Positions 51,458 to 61,405 of a stretch of DNA of 64,000 nt are shown here, in pieces. Position 1 is the stretch's first letter; every line of letters begins with the position of its first letter. The DNA comes from an uncultured Erysipelotrichales bacterium (lineage in GTDB: Bacteria > Bacillota_I > Bacilli_A > Erysipelotrichales > Coprobacillaceae). The position numbers were made by a program, and so were the translations under genes. The notes beneath the pieces were generated by a model. That model made no database searches and was not told the DNA's origin. It was given only the letters and a program-made list of their open reading frames with translations. Location of the stretch: the NCBI GenBank assembly GCA_910579135.1, contig CAJTTM010000007.1, positions 1 through 64,000 of the forward strand, given 5' to 3'.

Positions 51458-52774
51458 TTATTTCTTTTTATTTAAAGTTATATTATATTTTTTATTCATA
51501 ACAATACCTATTAAACATACAAGAAACTCGCATGAAAAAAAAGAAAACCAGACTCCTATTATTCCATATAGATATGATAACAAATAGGCCATTGGAATAA
51601 TTAATATCAGACCTCTAAAAATAGAGATTATATGAGATTGATAGACCATTTCTTTAGAAGCAAAATAAACTGTCATAATAATATTAAATCCTACAAAAAT
51701 ACAAGATGTAAAATAACATCTTAGTCCTATAATCGCAATATTTTGTAACAGGACATTATTTTCATTATTAAAAATGAGAACAATATCATTAGCTTTAAAA
51801 TAAATAAACAAATATAAAATAATAGAAAGCAGAATCATGAGCTTTAAAGCATAATGAAATGTTGACTTCATATTCTCATACCTATTCATACCATAATAAC
51901 GACTAATCATAGGTTGTATCCCTTGTGCTATCCCTGCATAAATAGACATGACAACTAGGGATAAATTCGCAATAATTCCATAAGCTGCCACTCCTATATT
52001 TCCACTTAAATCAAGAATGATTATATTAAAAACAATGATAACGATCCCTGATGAAATTTCAGTAATCAATGATGGAAGACCGCTTGTAAAAATATGGAAA
52101 AATATCTTTATAGTTAACTTACATTTTATGAAAGAGAAGTGATTTTTCTTTTTAATAAAAAGAGGTAATAGTGTCAACATACTTATAATAGGAGCTAAAC
52201 CTGTCGCAAATGCTGCTCCAAATATCCCTAAATCCATAGGGAAGATAAATATGTAGTCTAATATAATATTAGAAAAACTACCTATAAGCATTGCTTTCAT
52301 AGATGAAGAAGGATATCCATCATTTCTTATAAAACATATAAATAAATTATTTAACATAAACATCGGCGAAAACAACAAAATTGTTTTTAAATAAGTACAT
52401 GTTGTATAAAAAACTTCATGATCTGCTTGTAACATTGTTGTAATCAAAGAAGAAGCAAATAAGCCTATAAATACAAACAACATAGATAAAACTACTGTAA
52501 ACATAAAAGAATGAACAAACACAGTATTTGCTTCATTATGGCGTCCTTGTCCTTTTAAAATAGAGTATTTAATTCCTCCTCCCATACCAATCATCAACCC
52601 ACTCCCATGTATAAAACTATAAATAGGAATGGCAAGATTAAGTGAAGTTAAACCTAATGAACCTAATCCTTTAGATACAAAGAAAGTATCTGCTAAAATA
52701 TAGCAAGATAGACCTACCATCCCTAATATATTAAGTGATGTATATTTAAAAAACTCTTTTTTGACTTCTTTCAT
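51458..52774 (-). CDS. MATE family efflux transporter
   Basis: 438 residues, about 12 spans. NILGMVGLSCYILADTFFVSKGLG at the start and GIAQGIQPMISRYYG near residue 280 are MATE features; the half-repeats are visible. A different subtype from the gene at 45369. The start overlaps the stop of the pyridoxamine-oxidase-like gene (ATATGA), so the two are translated together. Confidence 0.9.
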   Translation of the reverse strand: MKEVKKEFFKYTSLNILGMVGLSCYILADTFFVSKGLGSLGLTSLNLAIPIYSFIHGSGLMIGMGGGIKYSILKGQGRHNEANTVFVHSFMFTVVLSMLFVFIGLFASSLITTMLQADHEVFYTTCTYLKTILLFSPMFMLNNLFICFIRNDGYPSSSMKAMLIGSFSNIILDYIFIFPMDLGIFGAAFATGLAPIISMLTLLPLFIKKKNHFSFIKCKLTIKIFFHIFTSGLPSLITEISSGIVIIVFNIIILDLSGNIGVAAYGIIANLSLVVMSIYAGIAQGIQPMISRYYGMNRYENMKSTFHYALKLMILLSIILYLFIYFKANDIVLIFNNENNVLLQNIAIIGLRCYFTSCIFVGFNIIMTVYFASKEMVYQSHIISIFRGLILIIPMAYLLSYLYGIIGVWFSFFSCEFLVCLIGIVMNKKYNITLNKKK

Positions 52775-53271
52775 ATGTTCTCCTTATTCAATCGAACAAG
52801 TTCTATAGCTTCTTTACCGCTTATATGTTCAATGTTAAGTTGTAATAAACATAAAGCTTTCCATTCTTTTGTAATTTCATTATCTTTACTTTCTTGACTT
52901 TCTAAAGATGAATATTTATCAACAATTTTATTAATAGCTTCTCTTTTTATTGTTTCGCTATCAATAATTTCTATCTTTCCAAAGACAATGACACTTCTAA
53001 AATAAGTTGTAAATTCTTGAGAAATAATTTCATCTTTATCAATAACACAAAAAGAAACTTTATTATTTCTCTTTATAGCATCTATTTTATGTCCTTTTAG
53101 GGCACTATGAAAATAAATCTTGTTATTGCTATAAACATAACTCATAGGAATTGTATAAGGATATTCATCATCTCCTATAACAGATAATACTCCTGAAGTT
53201 CTTTTTTTTAATATTTCTATACTTCTTTCTTTTGATAATTTTTGCTTTTTTCTTCTCATTTCTCTAAACAT
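52771..53271 (-). CDS. Pyridoxamine 5'-phosphate oxidase-family protein
   Basis: 166 residues of split-barrel flavin-binding fold: ILKKRTSGVLSVIGDDEYPYTIPMSYVY, HSALKGHKIDAIKRNNKVSFCVI, FRSVIVFGKIEII. This is the NimA-like/general-stress subset; FMN or haem may bind. The start at 53271 has AGGAGG eight bases upstream; a longer frame would run into the glpK terminator. Confidence 0.88.
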   Translation of the reverse strand: MFREMRRKKQKLSKERSIEILKKRTSGVLSVIGDDEYPYTIPMSYVYSNNKIYFHSALKGHKIDAIKRNNKVSFCVIDKDEIISQEFTTYFRSVIVFGKIEIIDSETIKREAINKIVDKYSSLESQESKDNEITKEWKALCLLQLNIEHISGKEAIELVRLNKENI

Positions 53272-53293
53272 CTTTCTTCCTCCTATTACAAAA

Positions 53294-53346
53294 TAAAAAA
53301 CGCCTATTATACTCCTTCTAAGGCCTAACGGAATATAATAAGCGTT
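53294..53346 (-). terminator. Terminator of glpK
   Basis: A 17-pair arm, AACGCTTATTATATTCC with GGAGTATAATAGGCGTT, followed by six T on the minus strand. Confidence 0.85.
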
Positions 53347-53413
53347 ACCCGGCGGTAATATTTTATCTAGATAGAGTCTAACATAGTTATTAATAAAATT
53401 CAATATTAAAAAT

Positions 53414-54895
53414 TTATTTATAAACTCTTGTTGCTTCTATTGCTTTTTGCCATCCTTTATAATTTTTATTTCTTTCTTTTTCACTCATCTTTGATTGATA
53501 CGTTTCTACAATAGAATGATGAGCTTTAATCTCTACTTGATTTTCCCAAAATCCAACTGCAAGTCCAGCAAGATAAGCAGCTCCTAATGCTGTTGTTTCT
53601 TTCACATGAGGAATCATTATATCAGTATTTAAAATATCACTTTGAAATTGCATTAAAAATGGATTAGTGGTTGCTCCTCCATCAACAGATAAATGCTCCA
53701 ATGTTAAATGAGATTCCTCTTTCATTGTTTCAATTACATCTTTACTTTGATATGCAATTGATTCTAATGCAGCTCTAGCAATATGTTCCTTTTTTGTCCC
53801 TCTTGTTAAACCAAAAATTGTTCCTCTTACATCATTATCCCAATAAGGTGTTCCAAGACCTACAAAGGCAGGAACTAGATAAACACCATCATTATTCTCT
53901 AAACTTTTTGCCATATCTTCACTTTCAGCTACATTCGAAAATAATTGAAGTCCATCTCTTAACCACTGCATAACACTTCCTGCAACAAATACCGAACCTT
54001 CTAAAGCATATGTCACTTTTCCATTCATTCCCCATGCAATAGTCGTTAGTAATCCTTTTTTTGATACAACAGGTTGTTCTCCTGTGTTCATCAACATGAA
54101 ACATCCTGTTCCATATGTATTTTTTACATCTCCATTTTTAAAACAAGTTTGTCCAAATAAAGAAGCTTGTTGATCTCCTGCAATACCACAAATAGGGGCT
54201 TTAAAGTGAATACCCGTTAATAATGTTTCATCGCTATGTCCATAAATACATGAAGAATCCTTAACTTCTGGTAACATAGACTTTGGAATATCAAACAAGG
54301 CTAATAATTCATCATCCCATTTTAAATCATAAATATTATATAATAATGTTCGAGATGCATTTGAATAATCAGTCACATGAACCTTTCCACCAGTTAATTT
54401 CCAAACTAACCATGTATCTATTGTTCCAAATAATAAATCACCAATATTTTCATTAGTATGATCTAATATCCATCTTATTTTACTTGCACTAAAATAAGGA
54501 TTAATAAGTAAACCAGTCTTCTTTTGAATATAATCACTATATCCTTTTTTTATAAGTTTATCACATATATCCTGTGATTGTCTGGATTGCCATACGATTG
54601 CATGATAAATAGGCTTTCCAGTCTTCTTATTCCATATAACTGTTGTTTCTCTTTGGTTGGTAATTCCAATTCCTTTAATCTGACTAGGTTCAATATTATT
54701 TTCAATAAATAGACTTTGAACAACTTCTATCACAGATTGAAAAATTTCCATTGCATCATGTTCTACCCAACCAGAATGAGGAAAATATTGAGTAAATTCT
54801 CTTTGTGACACATATTTCAAATCTCCATTCTTAGAAAACAAAATAGCTCTTGTACTTGTAGTTCCTTGATCTATAGATAATATATATTCTTCCAT
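53414..54895 (-). CDS. glpK: Glycerol kinase
   Basis: Phosphorylates glycerol to glycerol-3-phosphate. 493 residues with DQGTTSTRAI at residues 8-17, GITNQRETT near residue 80, the GTGCFMLMNTG phosphate loop near residue 265, and DGGATTNPFLMQF near residue 403. The start follows AAGGAGGTCG. An extended -10 (TGTTATAAT) lies upstream. GlpF or GlpD are not adjacent. Confidence 0.97.
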   Translation of the reverse strand: MEEYILSIDQGTTSTRAILFSKNGDLKYVSQREFTQYFPHSGWVEHDAMEIFQSVIEVVQSLFIENNIEPSQIKGIGITNQRETTVIWNKKTGKPIYHAIVWQSRQSQDICDKLIKKGYSDYIQKKTGLLINPYFSASKIRWILDHTNENIGDLLFGTIDTWLVWKLTGGKVHVTDYSNASRTLLYNIYDLKWDDELLALFDIPKSMLPEVKDSSCIYGHSDETLLTGIHFKAPICGIAGDQQASLFGQTCFKNGDVKNTYGTGCFMLMNTGEQPVVSKKGLLTTIAWGMNGKVTYALEGSVFVAGSVMQWLRDGLQLFSNVAESEDMAKSLENNDGVYLVPAFVGLGTPYWDNDVRGTIFGLTRGTKKEHIARAALESIAYQSKDVIETMKEESHLTLEHLSVDGGATTNPFLMQFQSDILNTDIMIPHVKETTALGAAYLAGLAVGFWENQVEIKAHHSIVETYQSKMSEKERNKNYKGWQKAIEATRVYK

Positions 54896-54929
54896 AAAAC
54901 GACCTCCTTGTTTACATTATAACATAATA

Positions 54930-54954
54930 AAAAGAACAATTATTGAAATTGTTC
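54930..54954 (-). terminator. Terminator of the aroD operon
   Basis: GAACAAT/ATTGTTC then five T on the minus strand; overlaps the end of the Gx transporter gene. Confidence 0.7.
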
Positions 54955-55437
54955 CTCTTTTAATCGTTTTAATATTTCTATAGCACAATATCCTGTTAAT
55001 ATTCCAGTAGGAATAGAAGAAAGAAGCATAATCAATAAATATGACATAATTGCATAATGACTTACAAAAATCATTAAAACAAATAATTGTCCAATATTAT
55101 GAAAAACAGCTGAAATAATGGACTTAGAAATAATAGGTAAAGAAAAATAAGAAATGCCCCATAAAGATAAACTACTTAACAATACTCCTCCACAACTCAT
55201 ATAAAAAGGATAGCTCATAATATGACCTGTTAATAATCCTGAAAGCATAACTCTCATCATATTCACAATAAACATTTCTTTAACACCATATCTTTCAATA
55301 ACAACTAATGATATAATATTCGCAAATCCTAACTTGACACCTAGTGGTAAAGATAAAGGTAAAAGAGATTCTATAATATGAAGTACAACTGCAATTGCAC
55401 TAAGCAAAGATATAAAAATAACCTTCCTAGTCTTCAC
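54940..55437 (-). CDS. Gx transporter family protein
   Basis: 165 residues, five or six membrane spans: PLGVKLGFANIISLVVIERYG and MRVMLSGLLTG near residue 62 are typical of the Gx_transp family, formerly called heptaprenyl diphosphate synthase component I. Probably the substrate-binding (S) subunit type of membrane protein for a vitamin or quinone precursor. Its start lies within the end of the HD-domain gene (11-base overlap). Confidence 0.85.
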   Translation of the reverse strand: MKTRKVIFISLLSAIAVVLHIIESLLPLSLPLGVKLGFANIISLVVIERYGVKEMFIVNMMRVMLSGLLTGHIMSYPFYMSCGGVLLSSLSLWGISYFSLPIISKSIISAVFHNIGQLFVLMIFVSHYAIMSYLLIMLLSSIPTGILTGYCAIEILKRLKEEQFQ

Positions 55438-56200
55438 TTCCTATCCTCTCCTTAACATATTTTTTCATATTATTTTTAAGTTGATCATATTTATCTTTTT
55501 CGATTGGTTTTATTCGAGAAAAAGATCTTTCTATCCAATTATTTTTATCAATATAAAAAACACTTTCTTTAAAATATAAATCATATATAAAAGCAATATA
55601 GGAAATCCACATATCTAAATGAGTATTTCTTATAGGAGCATATATTAATTCATTATTCATAAATTGTTGATATACATCTTCACTTATTGTTTCTGATTGT
55701 AATTCTTCTAAAGATATATTAAATAATGTTTCAATTGATTCACTTTCTTTAACTCTAAAGTTATCTAGTTTATCAGCATCTCTTATCAAATGAACAAATA
55801 ATAATGTTCTTTTATCAATATTTTCATCTATTCTATATTTATTATGTTGTTCTATTGAAATCTTGATGATTTCATCATAATCATCTTCTTCAATAAACCA
55901 TCTTATCATTCCTTCTTCAAATAAAAGATAACTTGATAATAAAGCATGATCAATTGTTTTATAATCTTCAAAAGATTGATAAAGACGATATTGTTCAAAT
56001 CTTCCTAAATCATGAAGTAAAGAAATAAGTAAGGCTATAGAAGTCTCTTCTTCATTAAGTTTTAACCACGAGCATAACTCTTTACATATTTCTACAACTT
56101 TAAAAGTATGAACAATTTTTAATTGAATTAGACCTATACTTTTGTCATATTGATTAACATACTGACAAAATACTTTTTGACAATGATTCAAATCAATCAT
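55427..56200 (-). CDS. HD-domain phosphohydrolase
   Basis: 257 residues. The metal site His...HD...D is complete: VHTFKV near residue 30, LLHDLGRFEQ near residue 62, and RDADKLDNF near residue 137. Such proteins hydrolyse phosphate or phosphodiester bonds of nucleotides. Overlaps aroD at its start and the Gx gene at its end, so it is part of a tightly packed operon. Confidence 0.88.
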   Translation of the reverse strand: MIDLNHCQKVFCQYVNQYDKSIGLIQLKIVHTFKVVEICKELCSWLKLNEEETSIALLISLLHDLGRFEQYRLYQSFEDYKTIDHALLSSYLLFEEGMIRWFIEEDDYDEIIKISIEQHNKYRIDENIDKRTLLFVHLIRDADKLDNFRVKESESIETLFNISLEELQSETISEDVYQQFMNNELIYAPIRNTHLDMWISYIAFIYDLYFKESVFYIDKNNWIERSFSRIKPIEKDKYDQLKNNMKKYVKERIGSED

Positions 56201-56945
56201 TAGAAATAGCCTCTAATATTAAATTCATATCATTAACACTAATCTGTCCTGGTGCTGATGCCTTCCCTTTAGAAGCAAATGTTAATGATGAACCAAATGT
56301 TTCACCACAAATACGAGATATCACTCCTATTGTTCCCATAGACATAGTAATTAAAGGTTTACTAAGTTTTCTAGACATTGTATAAGTTACATTTAATAAT
56401 CTTACAACATCATTTTTATTTTGCGGCATGACTGCAATCTTACATATATCCGCATCAAATGATTCCATTTTCTCTAATCTATCTATCATTTCTTCATCAC
56501 TAGGTGTTTTCTGAAAATCATGATTAGACATAACCACTTTCACTTGATATTGATGGGCAATCCCTACTAATTGATAAACTAAAGCATTCCCACTCATTAA
56601 TTCAATATCTATTAAATCAATATAACCACTTTCACAAACATTTTCTACTAATGCTTGATATTCATTATCTTGAAGCTGAATTTCTCCCCCTTCATTTTTT
56701 GAACGATATGTTAATAATATAGGTTGTTCTATAACTCCTCTTAACTTCTTTAACATGGTTAATAATTTATCTTTATTAAAGATATCTTGATAAAAATCAA
56801 TTCTTAATTCTGCAACATCATACCTTACTTCCTTAAAAGAAAGAGCTTGATTGATAATTTCTTCATCATTTTTACCTACAATGGGCAAACAAATCTTAGG
56901 TTTACCTTCTCCAATTTTTATATTTCTTACAGTACATACTTTCAT
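56193..56945 (-). CDS. aroD: 3-dehydroquinate dehydratase, type I
   Basis: Converts 3-dehydroquinate to 3-dehydroshikimate. 250 residues; the Schiff-base Lys is in ICKIAVMPQNKNDV near residue 165 and the catalytic His in VVMSNHDFQKTPS near residue 140. YDVAELRIDFY and SMGTIGVISR complete the family pattern. The start adjoins the hydrolase gene (one base apart). Confidence 0.95.
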   Translation of the reverse strand: MKVCTVRNIKIGEGKPKICLPIVGKNDEEIINQALSFKEVRYDVAELRIDFYQDIFNKDKLLTMLKKLRGVIEQPILLTYRSKNEGGEIQLQDNEYQALVENVCESGYIDLIDIELMSGNALVYQLVGIAHQYQVKVVMSNHDFQKTPSDEEMIDRLEKMESFDADICKIAVMPQNKNDVVRLLNVTYTMSRKLSKPLITMSMGTIGVISRICGETFGSSLTFASKGKASAPGQISVNDMNLILEAISND

Positions 56946-57635
56946 TTAATCTTCCTCCTTATGACATATATCCAAAAACATCTTTATATTTTGATAAGTT
57001 TCATTAAAATTCTCTTTTAATACAAAGTGAGTTCCATTCTTGATAATCTTCATAGCACTATATTTTATATTATGATGAATATATTCAGTTTCTTCTTGTT
57101 TAATTAAATCATTTTCACCTGCAATTATAAGAGTTGGAATACTAATTTGATTCAATGTTTCTTTAGAAATTTCTTCCATAAACTCCATCATATTTATTAA
57201 ACGCCATTTTATTCTCATCTTTTTATTATAGATACTAAAAGGTAATAAACAAAATAACATTAACCAATTATATAATCTAAAAATAAACTTCAACCCAGAA
57301 ACTCTTACATTCGCTCCAATAACAATCATATGCTTTAATCTTTGATCACTAGATAATAATAATGAAGTAATACCCCCATCACTAAAACCAATAACGTCAT
57401 ATTCATCAATATTTAATTCAGTAATCACATCTTGTACATCTTTACAAAACTGAGTATATGACATTGTTCCTTTTTTTACAGACAATCCATGATATCTTGT
57501 ATCAATACAGATACATTGATAATCTTTTTTTAAATGACTAACTAATTCATCGAATACATGATGATTTTCATCATTACCATGTAATAAAACAATAGGAAAT
57601 CCTTCACCAATGACTTCATAATATATATCCTTCAT
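56946..57635 (-). CDS. Alpha/beta hydrolase
   Basis: 229 residues with oxyanion strand PIVLLHGNDENHHVF, nucleophile elbow GFSDGG near residue 82, and His in GTHFVLKE near residue 208. Leads the aroD operon. Similar to small-ester or lactone hydrolases; substrate unknown. Confidence 0.88.
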   Translation of the reverse strand: MKDIYYEVIGEGFPIVLLHGNDENHHVFDELVSHLKKDYQCICIDTRYHGLSVKKGTMSYTQFCKDVQDVITELNIDEYDVIGFSDGGITSLLLSSDQRLKHMIVIGANVRVSGLKFIFRLYNWLMLFCLLPFSIYNKKMRIKWRLINMMEFMEEISKETLNQISIPTLIIAGENDLIKQEETEYIHHNIKYSAMKIIKNGTHFVLKENFNETYQNIKMFLDICHKEED

Positions 57636-57731
57636 TCTCTCACCTTCAATATGTCTTAGTATATCATTTTCTGCATTGATATAAAAGTTATACTCTTACT
57701 TCTTTTTAAAATATGAAAACTATTTTTTACA

Positions 57732-57778
57732 GGTGACAAGACAGTTATCTTGACAACTGTTTGATAATGTGCAATACT
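57732..57778 (+). promoter_or_regulatory. nad operon promoter with NiaR-like operator
   Basis: -35 TTGACA (57750-57755), 17-base spacer, -10 AATACT (57773-57778). Over the -35 lies an imperfect dyad, GGTGACAAGACA with TATCTTGACAAC (57732-57757), which resembles published NiaR/YrxA boxes containing CTTGACA. The regulator is the last gene of the operon it would control. Confidence 0.7.
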
Positions 57779-57803
57779 ATGCTCAATAAAAGGAGATAAT
57801 ATC

Positions 57804-58715
57804 ATGAATGATGAAATTATAAAAGAAATAATACAATTAAAGAAAGAAAAAAATGCAGTTATTTTAGCTCATTATTATGTTGATGGAGAAATTCAAGAGA
57901 TAGCTGATTATGTAGGTGATTCTTACTATTTATCAAAGATAGCAGTGAATTGCAAAGAAGATACCATTGTTTTTGCAGGAGTAAAATTCATGGGTGAAAG
58001 TGCTAAGCTTTTAAACCCCCATAAAATCGTTTTAATGCCTGATGAGGATGCTGATTGTCCTATGGCACATATGTGTGATGAATATTTTATTCAAAGAAAA
58101 AGAGAAGAATATGATGATTTATGTGTTGTCACTTATATTAATTCTACAGCACATCTTAAAACTTTATCTGATGTATGTGTTACATCTTCTAATGCTTATA
58201 AGATCGTAAGTCAATTACCAAATAAAAACATTTTATTTATACCTGATCAAAATTTAGGAAAACATATTGCAAAAATGCTTCCAGAAAAGAATTTTATTTT
58301 CTGTAATGGATATTGTCCAACACATTTTAGAATTACTGTTGATGAATTAAAAGAAGCGAAGAAATTACATCCCAATGCTCCCGTTTTAATTCACCCTGAA
58401 TGTCGCCCAGAGTTAGTTGAACTTAGTGACTATAGTGGTTCTACTGCTGGTATTATTGATTATGCTAGAAATGATGGGCATGATGAATTTATTGTAGTCA
58501 CTGAAATTGGTGTATTATACAAAATGCAAAATGAGAATCCTCATAAGAAATTCTATACTGTAACAAAAAATCAAGTTTGTCCAAACATGAAAAAGAATAG
58601 TTTAGAAAAAATTAGAGATTGTTTAAAATATCAATTAAATGAAGTTGTTTTAGATGAAGAATTCATGGAAAAAGCAAAAAAACCTTTGGAAATGATGCAT
58701 TCATTAGCAAAATAA
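57804..58715 (+). CDS. nadA: Quinolinate synthase A
   Basis: Forms quinolinate from iminoaspartate and dihydroxyacetone phosphate with a [4Fe-4S] cluster. 303 residues; cluster Cys candidates lie in DADCPMAHMC, FCNGYCPTHF and NQVCPNMK. AHYYVDGEIQ at the start and VHPECRPEL-like IHPECRPEL are intact. Starts behind AAGGAG. Confidence 0.96.
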   Translation: MNDEIIKEIIQLKKEKNAVILAHYYVDGEIQEIADYVGDSYYLSKIAVNCKEDTIVFAGVKFMGESAKLLNPHKIVLMPDEDADCPMAHMCDEYFIQRKREEYDDLCVVTYINSTAHLKTLSDVCVTSSNAYKIVSQLPNKNILFIPDQNLGKHIAKMLPEKNFIFCNGYCPTHFRITVDELKEAKKLHPNAPVLIHPECRPELVELSDYSGSTAGIIDYARNDGHDEFIVVTEIGVLYKMQNENPHKKFYTVTKNQVCPNMKKNSLEKIRDCLKYQLNEVVLDEEFMEKAKKPLEMMHSLAK

Positions 58716-58727
58716 GGAGTGATAACT

Positions 58728-60032
58728 ATGTATGAAGAATATGATGTCATTATAGTTGGTAGCGGTGCTGCTGGTTTATTTAATGCTTTAATGTTTGATG
58801 AAAAATATAAAATATTAATTGTCACTAAAGATACTCCTGAACAAAGTGATTCCTTTTTAGCTCAAGGAGGGATTGCGACATTATTAGATGAAGAAGATTA
58901 TCAAGCATACTATGAGGATACAATGAAAGCTGGTCATTATCAAAATAATCCCGAAGCCGTTGATATTATGATTCACTCTTCAAAAGAAATTATTAATGAT
59001 TTAGTTGATTTTGGTGTTAAGTTTGCGATGAATAAAGATGGAGCTATTTATACTAGAGAAGGCGGTCATTCTAAATTTAGAATCATGTATCATGATGATA
59101 TTACTGGTAATGAAATTACTGGTAAATTATTAAAACAAGCAAGTATACAAAGTCATATTCAAATAAGAACTTCTACAAGAATGATTGATATCATTGAAGA
59201 GGATCGTCAAGTTAAAGGAATAATTGTTGATCACAATGGAAAAAGAAGTGCAATCTATAGTAAGGTTGTTGTTCTTGCGACTGGTGGAATTGGTGGATTG
59301 TTTGCTCAATCAACTAACTTTCCTCATTTAACAGGAGATGCTTTGGCTATTTGTTTAAAGCATCATATTGAATTAGAGAATATTCATTATATTCAAATTC
59401 ATCCTACAACTTTATATTCTAAGAAACCTGGTAGAAGGTTTTTGATTTCTGAATCTGTAAGGGGTGAAGGAGCTGTTTTATTAAATCCTAATGGAGAACG
59501 TTTTTGTAATGAATTAGAACCACGTGATATTGTTACTGAGAATATTAGAAAAGAACAAGAAAAGTTTCATTGTGATCATGTTTACCTTTCTTTAATTCAT
59601 ATGAAGAAAGAAGAAATTATTAAACGCTTCCCTAATATTTATAAAAGATGTTTAGAAGAAGGATATGCAATGGAAAAAGATCCTGTTCCTATTACTCCAG
59701 CACAACATTATTTTATGGGTGGAATTAAAGTGGATATGAATAGTCAAACCAATGAAAAATGTTTATACGCAATAGGAGAAACAAGTTGTAATGGTGTTCA
59801 TGGTGCTAATCGTCTAGCGAGTAATTCTTTACTTGAGAGTTTAGTTTTCGCAAAACGCGCTGCTAAACATATTCAAACTTATATAGATAATATTGAAATA
59901 TCTATTCCTCAAGTTCAAATAGATAATAGGGATTATGATGATATTGAAAAAGAATATCGTCAATTGGTTTTAGAAGAAATTAAAAGAAAGGATAGAGATT
60001 TTTATGATAAATGGTGTAAGCATGAAGATTAA
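58728..60032 (+). CDS. nadB: L-aspartate oxidase
   Basis: Oxidises aspartate to iminoaspartate for NadA. 434 residues: FAD-binding VGSGAAGLFNAL near residue 10, AQGGIATLL near residue 46, and the substrate loop HGANRLASNSLLE near residue 362. The start at 58728 is chosen, behind AAGGAG. Twelve bases after nadA and overlapping nadC by 11. Confidence 0.96.
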   Translation: MYEEYDVIIVGSGAAGLFNALMFDEKYKILIVTKDTPEQSDSFLAQGGIATLLDEEDYQAYYEDTMKAGHYQNNPEAVDIMIHSSKEIINDLVDFGVKFAMNKDGAIYTREGGHSKFRIMYHDDITGNEITGKLLKQASIQSHIQIRTSTRMIDIIEEDRQVKGIIVDHNGKRSAIYSKVVVLATGGIGGLFAQSTNFPHLTGDALAICLKHHIELENIHYIQIHPTTLYSKKPGRRFLISESVRGEGAVLLNPNGERFCNELEPRDIVTENIRKEQEKFHCDHVYLSLIHMKKEEIIKRFPNIYKRCLEEGYAMEKDPVPITPAQHYFMGGIKVDMNSQTNEKCLYAIGETSCNGVHGANRLASNSLLESLVFAKRAAKHIQTYIDNIEISIPQVQIDNRDYDDIEKEYRQLVLEEIKRKDRDFYDKWCKHED

Positions 60033-60861
60033 TATTGATGAATATATTATCAATGCTTTAAAAGAGGATATTACAAGTGAAGATGTCACAACAAATGCAA
60101 TCATGAGAGATAATAAAAAAGGAAAAGCTCAATTGATTTGTAAAGAAGATGGTGTTATTTGTGGTTTAGAAGTTTTTGAAAGAGCTTTTACTTTATTAGA
60201 TAAAGAGGCTTATTTTGAAGGTTATTATAAAGATGGTGATTTTATCAAAAAAGGTGAATTGATTGGTTATATCCATGGTGATATCAAGGCTATTTTATCT
60301 GGTGAGAGAACCGCTTTGAATTATCTTCAAAGAATGAGTGGTATCGCTAGTCAAACAAGAGAAATGGTTGAAGTTTTAAAAGATTATAAAACGACTTTAT
60401 TAGATACAAGAAAAACTGTTCCTAATATGCGACCTTTTGAAAAATATGCAGTTGTTGTTGGTGGTGGAAAAAACCATCGTTATAATTTATCTGATGGTAT
60501 TTTAATTAAAGATAATCATATAGATGCTGCTGGTAGTGTTACAAAAGCTATTGAACTTGCAAAAGATTATGCTCCTTTTGTAAGAAAAATAGAAGTAGAA
60601 ACAGAGAATTTAGAAATGGTTAAAGAAGCTCTTGATGCAGGCGCTGATATTATCATGCTTGATAATATGTCTAATGAAATGATGAGCAAAGCTGTTAAAA
60701 TGATTGATGGAAAAGCTCTAAGTGAATGTTCTGGTAATGTGAGTAAAGAACGTTTAGTGGAAATTGCGAAAACAGGTGTTGATTATGTTTCTTGTGGTGC
60801 TTTAACCCATTCTGTTTCCGCTTTGGATATTTCTTTAAAAAATTTAGTTGTTGAGGAATGA
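60022..60861 (+). CDS. nadC: Nicotinate-nucleotide diphosphorylase
   Basis: Converts quinolinate to nicotinate mononucleotide. 279 residues: EDITSEDVTT near residue 12, NYLQRMSGIAS near residue 103, DTRKTVPNMRPFEKYAV near residue 130, and ADIIMLDNM near residue 205. An upstream ATG at 60004 is possible, but 60022 (GGTG before it) gives the normal N-terminus. Stop and the next start overlap (GGAATGATAATGG). Confidence 0.95.
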   Translation: MKINIDEYIINALKEDITSEDVTTNAIMRDNKKGKAQLICKEDGVICGLEVFERAFTLLDKEAYFEGYYKDGDFIKKGELIGYIHGDIKAILSGERTALNYLQRMSGIASQTREMVEVLKDYKTTLLDTRKTVPNMRPFEKYAVVVGGGKNHRYNLSDGILIKDNHIDAAGSVTKAIELAKDYAPFVRKIEVETENLEMVKEALDAGADIIMLDNMSNEMMSKAVKMIDGKALSECSGNVSKERLVEIAKTGVDYVSCGALTHSVSALDISLKNLVVEE

Positions 60862-60863
60862 TA

Positions 60864-61376
60864 ATGGATGGTAATTTTCGTAGAAAAGAAATATTAGAAA
60901 TTCTTCAAAATGCAACTCATCCATTATCTGGTACTTCTTTAGCCCAACGTTTTCATGTAAGTAGACAGGTGATTGTGACTGATATAGCTTTATTAAGAGC
61001 TAATCAATATAACATCATTTCTACTAATAGAGGTTATATCTTATTAACTGATATTATTTCTAAAAAGAAAAGAGTAATTTATGTTGAACATGAAGATAAA
61101 GATACTGCAGAAGAATTAAATACAATTGTAGATGCAGGAGGTAAAGTTTTAAATGTGATGATTGATCATAAATTATATGGTCAAGTCATTGCACCTCTAC
61201 CTATCAGTAGTAGAAGAGAAGTTCTCAATTTTATAGAACGTATTCATGAAACGAAGGCTGTTCCTCTTAAGCGATTAAGTAATGGTAAACATTATCATAC
61301 AATAGAAGCTGAAAGTGAAGAAATATTAGATTTAATTGAAGAAGAGTTAAAGAAAAAAGGATTTTTGATTGATTAA
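60864..61376 (+). CDS. niaR: NiaR-type niacin-responsive repressor
   Basis: 170 residues: an HTH_11 domain (LSGTSLAQRFHVSRQVIVTDIALLR, residues 20-45) and a 3H domain with conserved histidines (VEHEDKD, IDHKLYG, HYHTIEAE) that bind a metal and nicotinic acid. It should repress nadABC when niacin is available. The ATG two codons in is favoured over 60858 because of the spacing to GAGG. Confidence 0.9.
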   Translation: MDGNFRRKEILEILQNATHPLSGTSLAQRFHVSRQVIVTDIALLRANQYNIISTNRGYILLTDIISKKKRVIYVEHEDKDTAEELNTIVDAGGKVLNVMIDHKLYGQVIAPLPISSRREVLNFIERIHETKAVPLKRLSNGKHYHTIEAESEEILDLIEEELKKKGFLID

Positions 61377-61405
61377 AAAACAAGATGAAAAAGATCTTGT
61401 TTTTT
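61375..61405. terminator. Bidirectional terminator after niaR
   Basis: AAAAAACAAGAT/ATCTTGTTTTTT hairpin between convergent genes. Confidence 0.88.

Noticed and set aside
53294..53346. Riboswitch before the pyridoxamine-oxidase-like gene
   Set aside because: The folded segment is a plain 17-pair hairpin with a T run right after glpK; no known aptamer core is visible.
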